64,000 nt of DNA from Zygnema cylindricum (lineage: Eukaryota > Streptophyta > Zygnematophyceae > Zygnematales > Zygnemataceae), in assembly GCA_037447655.1 (NCBI GenBank), contig JBBHKE010001223.1, positions 238,936 to 302,935 of the forward strand, read 5' to 3'. The position numbers and the translations under genes were made by a program. Position 1 is the stretch's first letter. Each line of letters starts with the position of its first letter. Positions 22,897-33,966 of the stretch are shown here, one piece after another. The notes beneath the pieces are model-generated. The model had not been told where the DNA came from. It saw only the letters and a list, made by a program, of their open reading frames with translations, and made no database searches.

Positions 22897-23330
22897 AGAA
22901 GATCTAAAATAAAACCTAAACGAGACAGACGTCCAACAACCAGCCAAAAAGGAGGAACGCATTATTAACCGAAAACAAAACATCAACTTGCCTTAAAACA
23001 AACATCAAGCATAGTTTTGTTCTCATATTGAAAAGGAAAATAATGTTCAGAGTATTGTAGCTTCTAAGTTTCAGAAAAAGAAACACCCATGGAGAAAAAC
23101 AAAGTTGCAGGGAAATCAGACACCAGACATTGCAGATTTAGTATCAGAAAATTCCAGGTTTTAATTCAATGAAGACTCGACAAAATAGATCAGAAAAATA
23201 TCTAAAAGGAAAGAAAAGAAAAAGAGCCTTGTGCCCCTACCAGTCACCTGCACTGGAAGCAGTACTTGCAGAGGGAGAGTGAGGAAACCCGAAACACTCC
23301 GTTGTCATCGAAATCGAGTGAGCCAAAAAC
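22897..23330. repeat. Direct duplication, copy 2 (~430 bp)
   Basis: Partner of 19830-20255. Its right end runs straight into the degenerate start of the 192-bp tandem array. Confidence 0.8.
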
Positions 23331-23339
23331 GACAAAAGT

Positions 23340-24330
23340 AAAAGGTGCGTTGGACCTTTTGGTCAGAGACAAAACGACAAAACAAACAAGGACGTTGCTA
23401 TTACATTCGACAAAAGAATTTACGTTGGAACTGTACGTAAATGAAAAAAGGAGACGTTACGTGTAGATCGACAAATGAAAAAGGTACTGTGCGTAAATAC
23501 AATACGTCAAAACAAAAACATTCGCTCTATAAAAACAAAAAACATACGCTGTACAGAAAACGAAAGAGTTTAAAATACAGTACAGTAACACCAAAACGAC
23601 AAAGAAGATATAGACGTTGAAGTACAAATCGACAAAAACAGATACGCTGGATATCGTACCTTGTAAAAGGAACGTTGGATTACACGACAAAGCAGAAAAA
23701 AACAAATGACGAAAGCAAAAAAAACAAAACAAAAATATATGCTGTACGAAAATCAAATAGTTTAAAATACAGTACAGTGACACCAAAACGACAAAGAAAA
23801 AATAGACGTTAAAGTACAAATCGACAAAAATAAATACGCTAGAAATCGTACCTTGTAAAAGTAACGTTATATTACACGACAAAGCAAAAAAAAACAAATG
23901 ACGAAACCAAAAAAACAAAACAAAAAACATGTGCTGTTAAAAATCCAAAGAGTTTAAAATACAGTACAGTGACAGTTAAACGACAAATAAAAAATAGACG
24001 TTAAAATAGAAATCGACAAAAAAAAGACCCTGGAAATCGTACCTTGTAAAAGGAAGGTTAGATTACACGACAAAGCAAAAAAAAAAATGACGAAACAAAA
24101 AAAAACAAATAAAAAAACATACGCCGTACAAAAAACGAAAGAGTTTAGAATACAGTACAGTGACAATAAAACGACAAATAAAATATAGCCGTTAAATTAC
24201 AAATCGACAAAAAAATACGCTGGAAGTCGTACCTTGCAAAAGGAGCGTTTAATTACACGACAAAGTATAATAAAACAAATGACGAAAATAGAAAAACAAA
24301 ACCAAAAAGGTACCGCTGAGATTAACAAAG
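23340..24330. repeat. 192-bp tandem repeat array
   Basis: The marker TTTAAAATACAGTACAGT recurs at 23569, 23761, 23953 and, with one change, 24144, giving periods of 192, 192 and 191 bases. Units contain CGACAAA boxes, GTACCTTGTAAAAGGA and poly(A) runs. The left edge is degenerate. Long minus-strand frames rich in Phe and Tyr here come from the A-rich composition. Confidence 0.9.
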
Positions 24331-24371
24331 GGTACAGTGACACTGAAACGACAAATAAAAAATAAACGTTA

Positions 24372-24570
24372 CACCTTGAATCGTTATTAGCGTATAGAAA
24401 TTATTAGTGTAAAGAAAAAATTAGCGTCACTCATTCTAATTTAGTTCCAGGAGACGTGGCAGATTATGGTCCACGACCTTAAATAGTGTAGTTTATTATA
24501 TTTAAGGTATCAATGTCAAAATTTTGGGGTGCTGATATAGCGTACATAAGGCTAATAACGATTCACGGTG
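24372..24570 (+). mobile_element. MITE with TA target site, copy 1 (199 bp)
   Basis: Terminal inverted repeats CACCTTGAATCGTTATTAG and CTAATAACGATTCACGGTG are flanked by TA on both sides. A near-identical copy lies inverted at 61820-62019. The TA duplication and short size suggest a non-autonomous Tc1/mariner-type (Stowaway-like) element. Confidence 0.8.
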
Positions 24571-25057
24571 TACCATACAATCGACAAACAGAAGTATATC
24601 CGTTGGAAAACGTACACAAGGGGACGTTAGATCATACAACTTACCGAAAAAGGACAGGTGGCGAAACCGAAAAAGTTCTTTGAGATGTTCGATTTTTTTG
24701 AAAGCATTGATGATGTTAGTTTAAATTATTGGAATTGAAAACTTATTTAGGTGCGCAATTATATGTTTCAGTGCGAATATAAAAATAAAGTACGAAATTT
24801 GGGGAAAAAAACGTTAGTGTTACTCGGAGGCAGAGGTCGCAAAAGTCAAAATTTTACATAACCGAAACCTACCGTTTTTTTTTTTCAAAATCTGAGTAAC
24901 CGACGCCCGACCGGGTTATGTCACGCTCCAAAATTGTTAACCGTTAACCGACCGTCGTTTACGAAAATAAAAATTAACCGAATCTTGATTTCTCGCGACT
25001 AACCGTGCCCGCCCGTAACCGAAAAAGTACAAAATTAACCAATGTAACACGTATGAA
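24571..25057. other. Non-coding stretch with AACCGACCG-rich repeat
   Basis: No gene is visible. Between 24825 and 25025 the sequence is rich in AACCG motifs, starts GCAGAGGTCGCAAA and contains a poly(T) run. Related sequence occurs at 30520-30690 and, inverted, at 62200-62400, so it belongs to a dispersed repeat. Confidence 0.5.
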
Positions 25058-25060
25058 TAA

Positions 25061-25810
25061 GGGTGGCGTTCCATCAGACAAAAAGTGGGGTAGTTTACAG
25101 AAATCAGCGCCTATCCGTACCAGTTCGTACAGCATATTTTGTTTTTATTCGCGACCAACATTACAGAGAATCTTGCCAATATTCTCCAAAGGTCAGGGAG
25201 TTAACAATGACCGTTGGATTTGTTTTCGCGTAGCATTCGCTTCGAAAGTTTCTGTAAATGGTGATGTACCTCGACGAGGTACATCACCATTTACAGAAAA
25301 ATTTGAGCTGCGACACGTTGGATAATTTACATACGTGTCAACACGGCAACCAACGGAAATCGAAAATTTTCGCACATGATACATCCATTCAAAAATCCTA
25401 ACCGAAATCACAAAAGTAATCTCGTAACGAACTTTCGTCACGCTATTTTTGTTAGCGCCCATTCGTCACACTATTTGTGGATGTGCTCATTCGTCACGCG
25501 AAAAAACAGAAAAGTCAGAAACCTTAAAAGAATTATGCTGGTATTTGACAAGGCGTCTGCAAAGAGTACAAAAATTATGTCGTACGATGACCTGGTCCAT
25601 ACGTACATGGTACGCAAATGAAGATTTCAAGTCGAAGCTGGTCGGTGAGAAAAATATTTGACGATTTTCAATATACGATCTTATCTTACGTGGTACCATT
25701 CAATTTTGAGCACGTGGATTACAGACTCTGCGCGACAGAACTTCGTTCAAAATGTAGCACCCTGTAATGTTCGCCGTACGATTACAGAATTTTTTGATGG
25801 AACGCCACCC
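25061..25810. mobile_element. PIF/Harbinger-like non-autonomous transposon (750 bp)
   Basis: Perfect 16-bp terminal inverted repeats (GGGTGGCGTTCCATCA) are flanked by TAA on both sides (25058-25060 and 25811-25813). TWA target duplications and TIRs beginning with G runs are typical of PIF/Harbinger. There is no transposase. A second element with the same architecture is at 60821-61599. Confidence 0.75.
25249..25299. repeat. Perfect 25-bp palindrome
   Basis: Arms of 25 bases, 25249-25273 and 25275-25299, are perfect reverse complements separated by one base. Each arm runs from TTTCTGTAAATGG to GATGTACCTCG. It lies inside the element at 25061-25810 and would form a very stable hairpin. Confidence 0.95.
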
Positions 25811-25987
25811 TAAGCCAATAATTACGATTTGTCGCGTTCTCTAAGATTTGCGAAATGAATAGCTTACTACAGTACCGTGTCAGATTTATGACGCTAATCA
25901 TGATGTCACGTACTTCCACGATACCATGAGTACAAAGCATTATGACGTTTTCACTACGCCGTTTCTGAAAACGCAGGTACATCATAC

Positions 25988-26626
25988 CATAGTTCAAAAG
26001 TAGGTGAAAGTAGGCCCATACAGTATGCCTATTGTATGCAAAACATACAATATGCCCTTAAGACCCATATTGTATTGGTCGAAAAATGAAAAAAAAGGTT
26101 AAGAGGGTTGAGTTGCACATCGATCGATAGAGAATTAAACGGCATGTCTAAATTTTGAAAAAAAATCGGACAAAAAATGTTTTTTCTGTGAATTTTGAGG
26201 TGTTTTTTATTTCAACCGTCAGATTCGGACGATCGGACGATCGCTGATCAAAGTAGCGATCTTAAGAATATCACATGAAAAGCCCATAACACAACTTACG
26301 ATAGGACAATTTGTCATATTAGCGTCTGCAATTTTAAAGGCCACACTAAATAAAGCCTCAAATTGACCAACCAGGTTGCCCGTCCGCGTTTTTTTTTTTT
26401 TTCCGGGTTTTTTTTCCGGCGGAATGTCATCCTACGCCGCGTCAGTTCGCTAAAAAATTTCGTCAGGTGGCGTGTGCTGTACTATGATCATACGTCATAT
26501 TCGTACGATCGTACAAGAGTGTCCGCAACTCACACCCATACAATATGCCTACTCTACGCGAGTTTAGTGCCAAGTTTTGTGCGCCTACCAAAGGCCTACC
26601 ATAAAAACGCCTACTTTTGAACTATG
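25988..26626. mobile_element. TIR element with 8-bp target duplication (639 bp)
   Basis: The ends CATAGTTCAAAAGTAGG and CCTACTTTTGAACTATG are inverted repeats, and CATCATAC flanks both sides (25980-25987 and 26627-26634). Eight-base duplications are typical of hAT elements. The host sequence on either side joins to match 60738-60800, which has no insert, confirming the boundaries. No transposase is encoded. Confidence 0.85.
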
Positions 26627-26723
26627 CATCATACGGCATGTATTAAATCATTTCTTGTACTTTTTTCGTTAATACGGTACGGTTCTGTACGTTAGCCACA
26701 CTATTTAAAATAGCACAATGCTA

Positions 26724-27333
26724 CACCGTGAATCTTAACTAGAGTAAATTACTTTAATTCGGTCGCTCAAAATTTCGACTCTATCATATCAAATAGAGTA
26801 TACGATTCGAATTTTTTCATTATTCTAATTTAGGTAAGTTTAATTAGCGTAAAAAATTGTAATATAGGTTTGTTTTAAATAGGGTGGAGTACGGACGACG
26901 TTCGACCGTGCAAAGTTGTTTTTTTTTAAATAAAAAGGTACAAATAATGATTTAATAGAATCGCGCTCGCACGTGAAATCTCACTAAACGAGAAATCAAT
27001 CGAAAAAAAGCCGTTCGCATAACTCTCGTCCGTCGACAACATCGTTGTCAGTGTGAACACTAACTGACATTCAGCGCGACAAATGTTACTAACGTCATAA
27101 CGACGTCAAAACTATACGGACTGACAGATTTTGTAAGTTTACGTAATTTAGTGTTCATAATTTTAGCGCATAAATTTGTTGTCGACATAACCCAATATAG
27201 AGTACTTGAATAAATTAGAGTAAACTTCCTCTATGAAAAAGTTCTACCACATATATTAGAGTTCATTACTCTAATTTTGTTTTTTTGTTTTTTTACTCTA
27301 ATTTTTTTATTACTCTAATTACAATTTGCGGTG
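26724..27333 (+). mobile_element. TA-flanked TIR element T, copy 1 (610 bp)
   Basis: The ends are CACCGTGAATC and GATTTGCGGTG-like (TTTGCGGTG), flanked by TA. Near both ends TTAGAGTAA motifs recur. The two ends match, in inverted order, the ends of 60523-61807. Confidence 0.75.
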
Positions 27334-27639
27334 TAGAGTTGTTAAGTAGTAGCGATTTATTAATACTAATAACAATGAGTGGTGTAGTGGTACATCTCCC
27401 TTTGCAATAAAACAGCTCGTGTACCTCTTCTTTTTACTATTTTGTCTTTTTGCAATCTCCCTTTACGAATAATTTTTTTCCTCGACAGTCACATCCTTCA
27501 AAGGATTTGTTCCTAATTTTGCGTGTAACTCTTAGATTAATGCTTAAACCCTTATATTAATGTTTATTCTCTTGCAAATCTATTTTTTTCGCTACAATTT
27601 TCGGACGGGTTTTCTTTCGACTACGATAGTATGTTATAC

Positions 27640-28071
27640 AACTCAACGATCAAAATTGGACATTTCAAAATTGGTCAAACAATTTTTGAAAGCCGTTAAA
27701 ACATTTTCCGCAGTGTGTTTTTCTTCTGAAAAATGATCAACTTGAAGCGTCCGTGCATGAAGTTCAAATTTTTTGTCAATAAAATGAGCGGTTAGTGACA
27801 TGAATGAGGTTCTTTTTATTGTCTCGGTCCAGAGATCGGTCGTGAATGCGACAAAAATATTGTTATCAATATTTTGTCTAAGTTTTTAGATGATCAAACT
27901 ACGAATATCTTTCGCAGAAGATATAATGTAGTTTTTAACACTATTGATGGACGAGAGTAGTTCGTCGATGTCAGCACTTTTGTTGGACAAAACACCAACA
28001 TCAAACATTGTTTGACAAAATGCTAAAAAACCTGGAGGGAAAAACAAAAAAAAACAATAAGAAAATATCAT
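27640..28071 (-). pseudogene. hAT transposase relic, central part
   Basis: The minus strand encodes, after an acceptor-like CCCTCCAG near 28038, FCQTMFDVGVLSNKSADIDE and then NSVKNYIISSAKDIRSLII. After one TAA the same frame continues FVAFTTDLWTETIKRTSF and MSLTAHFIDKKFELH through HFSEEKHTAENV. TTDLWT with the first catalytic Asp, TAHFID and the HTAEN block are collinear with animal and plant hAT transposases. Further stops follow near 27655 and the C-terminal dimerisation domain is not found. A homologous copy starts at 63765. Confidence 0.7.
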
Positions 28072-28280
28072 ACATTTACTAACCTTGATTAATAAAGAAG
28101 GTTCATAACGAAATGATTTTTTTTATGGAAAGACAAATAAAAAACAATATCATGACAAACTAAGCTCAACTATAAATTTATTAACAAAACAAGTTATAAT
28201 GACATTTACACTCAAGCCATCTTAAATAAAATTTAAAATAAATCATACCTGAACGTCGACTATTGAAAATGGTCGAATCT

Positions 28281-28530
28281 CTAACATGTGTGAGTATTGA
28301 TTGTCGAAGCACCGTTTGCTGACTTGTATTGATAAACTATGAAACATGTATTACAAGCCACAAAACCTGCCCCCTTTACCTGTATTTGTTTGATGTTCTA
28401 ACTTCATAGACATGCTCAATTTTTTTCCAACAATTTGAAGTGGCTCTGCTTTCTTTCACTAGGAAATACTGAGCAATTTCACCATTTTTTATATTTTCGA
28501 AGTTTGTTTTGAATTGTAGTTTTAAGGGAA
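28281..28530 (-). pseudogene. BED zinc finger region of the hAT transposase relic
   Basis: Two pieces of a minus-strand frame resemble a BED finger: SNCWKKIEHVYE followed by GFVACNTCFIVYQYKSANG and INTHTC. The Cys-x2-Cys and terminal His-x-Cys are present. It lies upstream, in sense, of the transposase core at 27640-28071, the normal order in hAT transposases; an intron probably separates them (28040-28280). Confidence 0.6.
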
Positions 28531-28794
28531 GCGAGGATGTTTTTCTCCATTTTAGTGTATGACTAAGTTTTGTTTAAATTGTGGTCGAGTTTCTCTAACT
28601 TAAATAGCAATTCAATTTTTTTCGATTTATTGTTTAACACATGCGAGTACGCCAATAATTAAGACAAGTAGTCGGAAATTAACGTAATATTTTGATTTTC
28701 ACTGATTTATTAACCAGTTATTACTACATGCCACATGACATTGACATAACAATGTGATATATTTGTGGAAACACGCTCTAAAATGCGTAATTAG

Positions 28795-29691
28795 TAGTGT
28801 TGTGTATCGGTAAAAAACTTATCGCGATAACACCGATACCGATAGTTATCGGTTATCGAACAGTCAGAGCTTCCGATATATCAGTCTGAGACCAACAAAT
28901 TCCATATCGGCGATAACTTAAAAAATACATAGTATGCATACATTAGTACTTTATCACATACTGAATTATTTTATTGACTTCATATATCGTGGCATGCCAA
29001 GTATAGAAATCTGTGCCGTTCCCGTTTAACGACGATTTATTATGGACAACGCAGCACATAGACGGTGGCCGGTTAATTGAACAAAAATTTTACGACAGCG
29101 TACGAAATTTTACTGAAAAACTGGTGAACATGGAAGTGAAAAATGATGGCGGACACAAAAGTACAATGGACGCAAAATAATATTTTGCGCGCCGCCGGAA
29201 TCGAACGGACGACTTGGAATGAGAAAACAAGAGCGGACGGCCAGCGTGAGCGCCGACATCTTGGAATGGCTCTTTTGGCAACTTATGCCAAAAAAGCCGG
29301 CAGATTAACACGAGGGGGGTCCCCAATGGATCTCAAGGAATAAAAGGGACAAAGCCATGGCGTAGGATGTGAAAGGTACATCGTTTTTACTGGATCCGTA
29401 TCAAAACCGTACAGATATCATGGCGGCTACTGTACTTTTTGTGCTTGTGCACGTCCGAGGGAATAACACGTACAGTTGAGTGTACAAGCCGTACATTTAT
29501 CTGTACGGCCCATACAGTTATCGTCGATAGTTATCGTTATCGACATTATCGCCGATAAGTACCCGATATTATCGGCTACTTGTTAGCGATAATACCGATG
29601 TCGATATATCGTACCAATATATTGATTATCGGATACCCAAAAAAAAGGCCCATATCGGTTATCGGCAAATCCTTACCGATACACAACACTA
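28795..29691. mobile_element. Non-autonomous hAT element with 8-bp duplication (897 bp)
   Basis: Terminal inverted repeats TAGTGTTGTGTATCGGTAA and TTACCGATACACAACACTA are flanked by the identical 8-bp duplication GTAATTAG (28787-28794 and 29692-29699). Both subterminal regions hold many ATCGG/CGATAA motifs, as expected for transposase-binding sites. No transposase is encoded. Inside, 29185-29215 contains GGAATCGAACGGACGA, which on the minus strand resembles a tRNA T-arm (B box), but I cannot fold a full tRNA. Confidence 0.85.
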
Positions 29692-29786
29692 GTAATTAGC
29701 ACTTTGCAATAATGTACGACATATGAATGAGCCAATAATTACGATTTTTGGCGTTCCTTAAGATTTGCGAAATGAATAGTGTACTA

Positions 29787-30345
29787 CACCTCCAATCGCT
29801 ATTAGCGTAGAAGTTTCTTTAGCGTATATGAATAATTACCGTGGTTTACGCTAATTATGAATTTGAAAATTTTGAAAAAAATATACATTCTAATTGTTTT
29901 ATAATTATAATTTGGGTCTTTGAAAAAAATAAATGTTTATCGCAGACATGCTTACACCAATATAGGTACTTGTACAAAATCTGACAAATTGTACACAAAT
30001 CGTACGTTCACATAGTCGAAACGTGGTTGTTGGACGAATATGTGCGAATGTGATATTTTACGACCCGTTTTTATCCCCTTTTGAGAGCCCATATTCTCAT
30101 GCATGCGCGGTTACTAAAAGTTATTAAATATACCTTTTCACTTAAAAAGGTACAATTTTGTAAGTCTGATACGTACCGTACACCACACTATTTAACTGAC
30201 GACGTACTTTCGTTTTGTGAGGTACTTAGAATATAACCCTAAATGGCATACAGAAAAAAATAGAATAAGCTACGCTATTGGAGAATATATAAAAAAAGAA
30301 GCGGGACGGAATTAGCGTACACTACGCTAATAGCGATTGGCGGTG
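29787..30345. mobile_element. TA-flanked TIR element (559 bp)
   Basis: The ends CACCTCCAATCGCTATTAGCG and CGCTAATAGCGATTGGCGGTG are inverted repeats with TA on each side. It has inserted into the first of two tandem ~67-bp units (marker TTTGCGAAATGAATAGTGTACTA, at 29767 and 30387). Confidence 0.75.
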
Positions 30346-30950
30346 TACCGTGTCAGATTTTTGACGCTTTGTCGCGTTCCCTAAAATTTGCGAAATGAAT
30401 AGTGTACTACCGTGTCAGATTTGCGACGTTAATCATGATGTCACGTACTTCCACGATACCAAAGAGTTCAAAGTATAAGAATGTTGGATTATAGGGACAG
30501 TACAAAATTTTCATTTTCTTGGGTTTTTTGTTTGACCGACCGTAACCGACCGTTTTTTTTTTTTCATGGTGAATCAACCGGCCATAACCGCCTGACCCCC
30601 AAAATTTGGCAACCGAATCCGTTCCGGATCCGGCGCTGGCGGTCGGCTAATGGTCGGCTAACGGGCGAGATATGGGAGCAAATCTGCCGTCACATTTATT
30701 TCATCGAATGGACGCCATACATATATCTCCGACATTACGAGGGACCATGCTGACTCGACATTTTTGGACGCGACGAGAAACTCTGTGTCGGCGAAAGGTT
30801 CTTGAAGGAATTCTTCAAACCGACAGTAATACTAAAACAGGGTGAGCTTAGGTTTGAATTTTCGAAAGTAGACAATTAGGGTTCTAATCATAGAAGGTAC
30901 AGTACCTTTTTGGTCTAAATTCTAAAGAAAAGATTGTCGCTTATTCGCCG
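30346..30950. other. Non-coding stretch with dispersed repeat
   Basis: The segment 30430-30690 matches 62200-62470 in inverted orientation (shared: ATCATGATGTCACGTACTTCC, a poly(T) run and ACCGACCG motifs). No gene is visible. Confidence 0.5.
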
Positions 30951-30954
30951 ACAG

Positions 30955-31610
30955 CCTTCCAAAAGCTTTGGTTTGACCCATCTCTTCGTGTATCCGTCGT
31001 CAAATTTGGCGTATGGGTACTTAAAAGAACGTATTTTCAAAAGTATTTCTATTGGCGGGCATATCACCTCCATCCGTTCTTTCTTTTTCTATTAATCAAG
31101 TCTGTCAATTTCGACCGATTTCCTTTTTACCTTTTGTGGCCATCTCCTGCCATCTTGGCCGCCCAATTTGGCGTGACACTAGTCAGGCAACAATATTGTG
31201 TAAGCTCAGCTTGTTTTGGCAGGAAATGTTTGTCGCCAACACCTTTCACGAAGCTTTGGCCATGGTTTCCTCCTAAGGTTTTTTGCCATCCTCTTCGCGT
31301 ACTTGGCGCCAAACTTGGCGTGCAGGTGTCCTACAAAAAGTATTTTCAAGGACCTTTCTATTAGTGGGCAACTCGGCTCCATCCATTCTCCCGTTTTTTC
31401 ATAATCGGCTCTGCCAATTTCGGCCAATTTCCTTTTTTCCCTTCGTGGAGATCTCCAACCATCTTTACCACTCAAATTGCCGTGATATTTGCGGGTATTT
31501 CAGAAACTTTCTTATTTTGCCGAAGGCTCGACGCTTCGGCCATGGTTTCCTACTAGCGTTTTCCGGTCTTCCTTTTGTATCCGGAGCCAAATTTGGTGTG
31601 CGATCAGTCA
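30955..31610 (+). repeat. 5' tandem monomers of a non-LTR retrotransposon
   Basis: Three imperfect copies of a ~280-300-bp unit: the marker CTTTGGCCATGGTTTCCTCC ... GCCAAATTTGGCGTG recurs at about 30966, 31254 and 31532. They sit just upstream of the first open frame at 31869. Tandem 5' monomers commonly serve as promoters in non-LTR elements; that role is inferred here. Confidence 0.65.
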
Positions 31611-31868
31611 ACTACCTTTCTTCTATCACCCAAGGAACAAGTTTTATTTCATCCTTCATTTTACCTACTCGGGCCCACCAAGGAAAGCTTTCCGGGCGAC
31701 TTTTACTCTTCCACCCACCGCGCCCAATCCCAAAACTGTTTTGGCTCATCCCTTGGTTAATAGTCGCCTTCTGTGGAGTGGTCTCCTATTGGAGTTTTCA
31801 GTTTTTTCTCTTCTATGACTGTTGGAGTTTTTAGTTTTTACCTTCTTCGACTCATTATCACGTTTTCC

Positions 31869-32570
31869 ATGGCTCCTCAAAAGCGGCTGGCGTCTCGATC
31901 CCCGTCTCCCTCTTCTTCCGATCACGTGCGACCTCGATTGTACGCCTCAATTGAGCCCCTTATCCCTCTCTTTCAAAACCCCTCAGTTGAGCCCCCTACC
32001 TCTCACCTTTCATCCCTACCGCACCCTCTTATCGCCGTATCCGCCTCCACGAACTCAACCATACCCGTCAACCAACAAACCGCACCCACTCTTAACCGTA
32101 TTCCATCCACTTCCGTACAACTTCCACATTCACTTCCTCATTCTAGCCTTTATCGCCCTCCTCATCGTGGGGAACAACCTCACATTCAACTTTTTACATC
32201 TCTTTCATCACTAGCTCCATCACAACCCCCAACTTCTCTTGATGGTTCATTGGTATCGGATGTCGGTCCATCAAGCCAAACATCACATCCTCCATCTTCA
32301 ACCCCTTTATCCTTGACCCTTTTGGTTTTGGAGACGACAACAACTCCCGTACCCAATACGGGGCCTTCATAAGTTCCATGTCCTAGATGTGGCAAGTTGT
32401 ACGCTGCAGGGGCGGGTATCTCAAGACATTCGAAGGCTTGCCCAAGGACCAAAGCTAACATTCCCCCTTATTCCCCTAACATCCTACGCACCATCCTGTT
32501 CGTCGTCAACCATCTCCGTTTGATTGGCACATTGTTCGACGCCTTGATGTTCTTCGGTGCTATCACTTAG
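31869..32570 (+). pseudogene. Non-LTR retrotransposon N-terminal region with CCHC zinc finger
   Basis: From ATG at 31869 (TTCCATGG context) the frame encodes a Ser/Pro/Thr-rich, probably disordered segment (MAPQKRLASRSPSPSSSD...). A TAA at 32370-32372 interrupts it, after which the same frame continues PCPRCGKLYAAGAG, then SRHSKACPRT: a C-x2-C...H-x4-C finger (32379-32435) of the kind found at the N-terminus of R2-like and related non-LTR elements, used to bind target DNA. The frame ends at TAG 32568-32570, before a solo LTR inserted at 32720. Confidence 0.65.
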
Positions 32571-32719
32571 GCTACTCGCGTACGCGTCTCTACACCCTGT
32601 CATCTCCGAGAACCTATCTAAACAGCTTTGCGTCTTCCTTTGGAGTTATTGGCTAATGATGTTTATAATGAAGCGTCATGGCATTTACTATTTATGTTTC
32701 CGCTTTGGGTTCTAATTTT

Positions 32720-33961
32720 TGTTGATATTTGAGTATTTTCTAGGTCTGTATTAGGATAAAAAAAGAGCTGAGGCGGTCTGCCTCTAACTCCCCTATCCAA
32801 GCCCCCACACTTGTTGTAGTCACTGAAGGCTGGATAGGGAGCTAGAGCCATGGCTGCCTAGGCTCTCTAGAGAAGACAGGGGGTGAATTAGGTAGACTTA
32901 CCAAAAGTTAGTTGACGCACCCAGTATTTGATCCAGGTACTTGCCGTCCGTCAACCCGCATTAGGCGTTAGCTCTAGCTGTTAAGTCTTTAACAGATATT
33001 ACGATATGTTGGAATTGATAAATATATAAATTGTTATATGTAGATTAATCCGTTTAACGGCTAATAGATACTTAGTACATAGATACAGTTTGATTTAGTA
33101 CGAAGTACGGTACGTGGACAGAACGGATACCGCGCATTTGTTTCGACATCGAAACAAATACCGCGCATTTGTTTCGATAGCGAAACAAATACCGCGCATT
33201 TGTTTCGATAGCGAAACAAATACCGCGCGTCGAATTTCAGCGGCTAGGATTATAGACGGTTTTGATCGGACGGCCACGATAGGCGCTGCGATCACGGAAA
33301 AGGCATTTTTGGCGTTTTACGGTCTTTGCCACGTCAGATGACACGTGTCGTGATAACATTGGACTACGGGAATTCTGGAGATTACAGGAACTAATCTTGA
33401 TTTGACACATGTCGACATTTTGGCCATGTCGTACAATGGCCGTACATAAAGTACACCGGCACCTGTACTTTTCTGTACGACACAGTAATTTGATAGGTGC
33501 CGTACTTCAGTAGATAGAGTTTTAGAGAGGGAATAGGACTTAGAAAATTTTGGGTAGGCAGCTGCCTCTCCAAGAGAGCACTCTGTATAAATGGCAAACT
33601 TTGGCCAGCCATAACTATCAATTTACTTGACCATTTTCAGTGATTATTTTTGCTGCGGAATTAGGGGAGTCCAGGCTACACAAGGGTGTAGTCGGTCAGA
33701 TTTTTTGTCTGCCAGGGTGGCTGCATTTATAAGGGAAAGTCAAAGTGGGTGAATGTGTCCAAATCTCATATTCTAACTTTGCATTCTGTGGTGGAACTGA
33801 GCACACAGAAAGTGTTATTTCACAGGGGTGAATCTATATTGGGATTGTGACTGTCAAGGGGTCAGTCATTTGGGTTTATATTAACTTGGAGTCGGCACTA
33901 TCTAGATTAGCTTCTTTTGGATCTGCACACTCTGAGGGTCAATGGAGGTCTTAGAGCTTCA
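32720..33961 (+). mobile_element. Solo LTR of copia family A (1242 bp)
   Basis: It has the same length and sequence type as 2429-3670, in plus orientation, starting TGTTGATATTTGAG and ending AGCTTCA. The target duplication ATTTT flanks it at 32715-32719 and 33962-33966. No internal region remains, so the element was lost by recombination between its LTRs. It still carries the gag ATG (33942), now reading into the host element. Confidence 0.95.
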
Positions 33962-33966
33962 ATTTT

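Noticed and set aside
23457-24166. 157-codon Phe/Leu/Val-rich frame resembling a multi-pass membrane protein
   Set aside because: It lies in the 192-bp tandem array and repeats with it; it ends wherever a unit mutates.
28795-29691. A TA or AGT duplication for the TAGTGTTG element
   Set aside because: Placing the TIR start at TAGTG gives a perfect 8-bp duplication, which explains the flanks better.
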